From positions 1 through 8,720 of the forward strand of contig JAFXYU010000050.1 in the NCBI GenBank assembly GCA_017541565.1: a stretch of DNA of 8,720 nt. The letters are read 5' to 3'. The stretch is from a bacterium (GTDB lineage: Bacteria > Cyanobacteriota > Vampirovibrionia > Gastranaerophilales > Gastranaerophilaceae). The notes below the pieces were generated by a model. The model was given only the letters and a program-made list of their open reading frames with translations. It had not been told where the DNA came from and did not search any database. Position numbers and translations under genes: made by a program. Shown here piece by piece: positions 6,184 through 8,720 of this stretch; within the stretch, counting starts at the first letter, position 1, and each line of letters begins with the position of its first letter.

Positions 6184-6215
6184 TTTGAAGTGAGGGTTTT
6201 ACCCCCGAGGTTTTA

Positions 6216-6221
6216 AAGGAG
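6216..6221 (+). promoter_or_regulatory. Ribosome-binding site for the TSCPD gene
   Basis: AAGGAG ends 5 nt before the ATG at 6227. A GTG at 6221 is in the same frame but overlaps this site, so ATG 6227 is the start. Confidence 0.85.
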
Positions 6222-6226
6222 TGTTT

Positions 6227-6535
6227 ATGAGTAATATTGAGATTCAGGAAGTTAACGGAGTTGATGAGGTAAGATATGTGCCTCAGGGTGTGTGTTCAAA
6301 ATTATTTATTATAAAAATCAAAGACGATGTGATTCTCAGTTTGGAAGCGGTCGGCGGATGCAGCGGTAATTTGAAAGGTATCGGTTCGCTTGTAAAAGGA
6401 ATGAATATTCAGGAAGTTGCATCAAAAATCAGCGGTATACCTTGCGGTTCAAGACCGACAAGTTGTCCGGATCAGATTTCAAAAGCGATAGAGGCGTATG
6501 TTTCCGAGAAACAAAAATCGCACGCTAATGTATAG
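6227..6535 (+). CDS. TSCPD domain-containing protein (four-cysteine)
   Basis: The 102-residue product matches the small TSCPD family known from many anaerobes (uncharacterised, TIGR03905-like). Diagnostic is RPTSCPDQISKAI at 77-89, after the glycine-rich GGCSGN at 43-48. Four cysteines stand out: Cys23, Cys45, Cys73 and Cys80. The family includes a domain at the C-terminus of some ribonucleotide reductases; a metal- or redox-related role is often supposed, but the biochemical function is not established. No signal peptide. It ends 11 bp before the dehydrogenase start and shares its promoter. The co-transcription may link a thiol/metal function with the dehydrogenase, but that is inference. 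Confidence 0.85.
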   Translation: MSNIEIQEVNGVDEVRYVPQGVCSKLFIIKIKDDVILSLEAVGGCSGNLKGIGSLVKGMNIQEVASKISGIPCGSRPTSCPDQISKAIEAYVSEKQKSHANV

Positions 6536-6546
6536 GAAAAGATAAA

Positions 6547-7539
6547 ATGACAACAATTACTTTGATAAAAGGTGACGGAATAGGACCGGAAATAACTGAT
6601 GCGGCAGTAAAGATTATATCGGCAGCGGGAGTTGATATTGATTGGGATATTCAAACTGCGGGTGCTGATGTGATCGAAAAGGAGGGTGTTCCGCTTCCGG
6701 ACAGAGTTATTGAGTCAGTTAAAAAGAATAAAGTTGCACTGAAATCGCCTGTAACAACTCCGATTGGTAAAGGCTTTCGTTCGGTTAATGTTCAATTGAG
6801 AAAGGATTTGGATTTGTATGCAAATCTTCGTCCTTGCTGCAACTTACCTGGCGTAAAAACCAGATACGACAATGTCGATATAGTTGTGGTAAGGGAAAAT
6901 ACGGAAGACTTGTATGCGGGAATTGAACGTCAGGTAGATGAGGATACGGCGGAAAGTATAAAAATCATAACTCGTGAAGCATCCGAAAGAATTGCCCAAT
7001 TTGCATTTGATTATGCCGTGAAAAACAACAGAAAACTTGTTCATGTGGTGACAAAAGCCAATATTTGCAAATTATCTGACGGTTTGTTTTTGGAAAGTGC
7101 AAGAAAAATTGCACAAAAATATCCGCAAATTCAGTTTAAGGAAATTCTTGTGGATAATTGCTGTATGCAACTTGTACAAAATCCAAATCAGTTTGATGTT
7201 TTACTTTTACCGAATTTATACGGTGATATTGTTTCCGACCTTTGTGCGGGTTTAATTGGCGGACTTGGGGTTGCTCAAGGTGCAAATATAGGAAAAGAGT
7301 ATGCTGTATTTGAGCCTGTTCACGGTTCTGCTCCTGATATTGCGGGACAAAATAAAGCAAATCCGACTGCAATACTGATGTCAGCGATAGAGATGCTTAA
7401 CTTCATCGGTGAAAAATCTGCTGCGGAACGTATTAAAAAGGCAATTTTTGACACACTAAATTCAGACATTAAAACTTTTGATTTGGGCGGAAGTTATACT
7501 TGTACCGAATTTACTGATGAAATCATATCAAGACTTTAA
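6547..7539 (+). CDS. NAD-type isocitrate/isopropylmalate dehydrogenase
   Basis: The 330-residue product is a full-length beta-decarboxylating dehydrogenase. It shows GDGIGPEI at 9-16, TPIGKGFRSVNVQLRK at 71-86 (Ser79, Asn81, Arg85), NLRP with Arg95, the ENTEDLYAGIE active-site segment at 117-127 (Arg116, Tyr123), TKANI with Lys170, and Asp203, Asp227 and Asp231 of the metal site. HGSAPDIAGQ at 259-268 has Asp264 where NADP enzymes (E. coli Icd) have Lys, so NAD is the likely cofactor. The SVNV/LYANLRPC arrangement fits NAD-dependent isocitrate dehydrogenase, giving 2-oxoglutarate, better than 3-isopropylmalate dehydrogenase; homoisocitrate dehydrogenase is not excluded. Start: ATG at 6547 with AGGA overlapping the stop of the preceding gene. 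No other citrate-cycle gene is present. It ends at a TAA directly adjoining argS. Confidence 0.9.
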   Translation: MTTITLIKGDGIGPEITDAAVKIISAAGVDIDWDIQTAGADVIEKEGVPLPDRVIESVKKNKVALKSPVTTPIGKGFRSVNVQLRKDLDLYANLRPCCNLPGVKTRYDNVDIVVVRENTEDLYAGIERQVDEDTAESIKIITREASERIAQFAFDYAVKNNRKLVHVVTKANICKLSDGLFLESARKIAQKYPQIQFKEILVDNCCMQLVQNPNQFDVLLLPNLYGDIVSDLCAGLIGGLGVAQGANIGKEYAVFEPVHGSAPDIAGQNKANPTAILMSAIEMLNFIGEKSAAERIKKAIFDTLNSDIKTFDLGGSYTCTEFTDEIISRL

Positions 7540-8720
7540 TTACATTCTTTCGGGTGCTGAAACGCCGAGAATATCAAGAGCATTCTTGAGTGTAATCTTT
7601 ATTGCTACCATCAAAGACAACCTTGATTTCATAAGTTCTTCATCTTCGCCGATTACGCGGTTAGCGTTGTAGAATGAATGGAATTCGGCAGCAAGTTCTT
7701 GAACGTAACGGCAGATTGTGTAAACAGTTCTGTTTTGTGCAGAAAGCGAAATTACGGATTTGAATTCTTCAAGTTTAAGAATTAACGATTTTGCCGTATC
7801 TGTTGTTTTTAGTATAAGATTTTTATTAGGATTATTTACAAGGTCGTTCAATTCTGTTTCGCTCATCGGAGCAGGTATTTTTTCTCCGGTTTCGGGATTA
7901 ATTCTTTCGTTTATTGCGTTTCTTAAAATTGAACATACTCTTGCATAAGCATATTGAACGTAGAATACGGGATTTTCATCGGTTGAGCGTTTTGCCAGTT
8001 CTATATCAAAATCGAGCGTGATATCAATATTTCTCATGCACATCCAATAACGTGTTGCATCTACACCGACCTCTTCAATCAAATCGTCTAAAGTTACCAT
8101 ATTCTTGCGTTTACCCATGCGGACTTCATTACCGTCAATAAGCAGATTTACTAACTGTCCCAACAAGACTTCTAACTTTTCGGAATCATACCCGAGTGCT
8201 TCAAGTGAAGCCTTAACTCTTGCAATGTATCCGTGGTGGTCTGCTCCCCAAATATCAATAAGTCTGTCGAATCCTCTGTCAAATTTATCTGCGTGATACG
8301 CAATATCGGCAGTCAAATAAGTATTTGAACCGTCAGCTTTTTTGATTACTCTGTCTTGGTCATCACCGAATTGTGTTGATTTGAACCACATTGCTCCTTC
8401 TTGTTCGTACAGGAATCCTTTTTCCATAAGTTCTTTGTATCTTGCTTCGACTTTACCGGATTTATGTAAATCAAGTTCAGAGTAAAACTTGTCAAAATGA
8501 ACTCTGAATCCTTCAAGAAGTTTTCTCTGGCAAGCCTCCATCTCTGCTTTTGCAAAGTCGCAGAGTGTTTGGAGTTCGACCGTATTTATATCAATTCCTT
8601 TGTTTTCTTCAATGAATTTTTTTGCAACTGGGATTAAATAATCTCCGGGGTAATAATTTTTTCTTTCAATTTCGTCAGTCGGAAAGTCGACGTTTTCGCC
8701 AAGTTCCTGACGTATTCTAA
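7540..8720 (-). CDS. argS: Arginyl-tRNA synthetase, 3' part (open at window edge)
   Basis: Reading leftward from the right edge gives 393 codons of a class I aminoacyl-tRNA synthetase; the frame stays open past the edge, so the N-terminus with the HIGH motif is missing. The edge region has NYYPGDYL and continues through GFRVHFDKF. In the numbering from a Met at 8541, DIWGADHHGYI lies at 97-106 and RMGKR at 141-145, which is the KMSKS-loop equivalent. TLDDLIEEVGVDATRYW follows, then the alpha-helical DALR anticodon-binding domain (about 195-333), ending LDILGVSAPERM, a typical ArgS C-terminus. It attaches arginine to tRNA-Arg in the cytoplasm. The Met at 8541 is internal, not the start. Its stop is next to the stop of the convergent dehydrogenase. 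Confidence 0.95.
   Translation of the reverse strand, partial: RIRQELGENVDFPTDEIERKNYYPGDYLIPVAKKFIEENKGIDINTVELQTLCDFAKAEMEACQRKLLEGFRVHFDKFYSELDLHKSGKVEARYKELMEKGFLYEQEGAMWFKSTQFGDDQDRVIKKADGSNTYLTADIAYHADKFDRGFDRLIDIWGADHHGYIARVKASLEALGYDSEKLEVLLGQLVNLLIDGNEVRMGKRKNMVTLDDLIEEVGVDATRYWMCMRNIDITLDFDIELAKRSTDENPVFYVQYAYARVCSILRNAINERINPETGEKIPAPMSETELNDLVNNPNKNLILKTTDTAKSLILKLEEFKSVISLSAQNRTVYTICRYVQELAAEFHSFYNANRVIGEDEELMKSRLSLMVAIKITLKNALDILGVSAPERM

Noticed and set aside
6221..6226. GTG start for the TSCPD gene at 6221
   Set aside because: This GTG overlaps the ribosome-binding site for the ATG at 6227.
5884..6226. tRNA, small RNA or CRISPR content in the non-coding gap
   Set aside because: No cloverleaf, no direct-repeat/spacer pattern; only the palindromic elements and the promoter are supported.
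8107..8121. Met-Gly-Lys-Arg in place of Lys-Met-Ser-Lys in ArgS as an inactive variant
   Set aside because: ArgS enzymes vary at this loop and the second lysine is kept, so this is unlikely to mean loss of function.

Overview
The window is AT-rich bacterial chromosome with dense genes and standard-code ORFs. The two secreted-type proteins with Sec signal peptides, the TolC-like helical character of their C-terminal halves, and the mix of small lineage-specific genes with housekeeping genes suggest a low-GC diderm from a poorly sampled group. A gut cyanobacterial relative (Melainabacteria/Gastranaerophilales type) fits best from memory, but this is a tentative inference; nothing in the window is a phylogenetic marker except the partial argS and the isocitrate dehydrogenase-like gene.

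Layout. 1-1233 (+) is the 3' part of a polytopic membrane protein that looks like a GT-C/GT39-type glycosyltransferase. It meets, tail to tail with 2 bp between stops, a minus-strand block of five genes (5343 down to 1236). Read in transcription order these are: a protein with an N-terminal EF-hand-like loop and C-terminal tyrosine/glycine-rich repeats (5343-4369); a small basic protein of unknown function (4193-3924); a 272-residue protein with a JAB/JAMM-like H-x-H...S-x-x-D motif (3892-3074); and two paralogous exported proteins overlapping by 17 bp (2979-2122 and 2138-1236). The paralogs share an LWQG...FA..KLA.PE signature and a TolC-like helical second half.

Divergent from the EF-hand gene is a short XRE-family regulator (5551-5883, +). 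It is followed by about 340 bp of non-coding DNA carrying two adjacent palindromic repeat elements, the first nearly perfect and the second degenerate. A third, unrelated GC-rich palindrome lies at 4237-4274.

The right side holds housekeeping genes. A promoter with an extended -10 drives a two-gene unit: a four-cysteine TSCPD-domain protein (6227-6535) and an NAD-type isocitrate/isopropylmalate dehydrogenase (6547-7539). The dehydrogenase gene abuts, with no spacer, the 3' end of convergent argS (7540 to the right edge, open at its 5' end).

No tRNA, rRNA, CRISPR array or transposase was seen. The least explained parts are the paralog pair, the JAMM-like protein with its small neighbour, the EF-hand/repeat protein, and the tandem palindromes.
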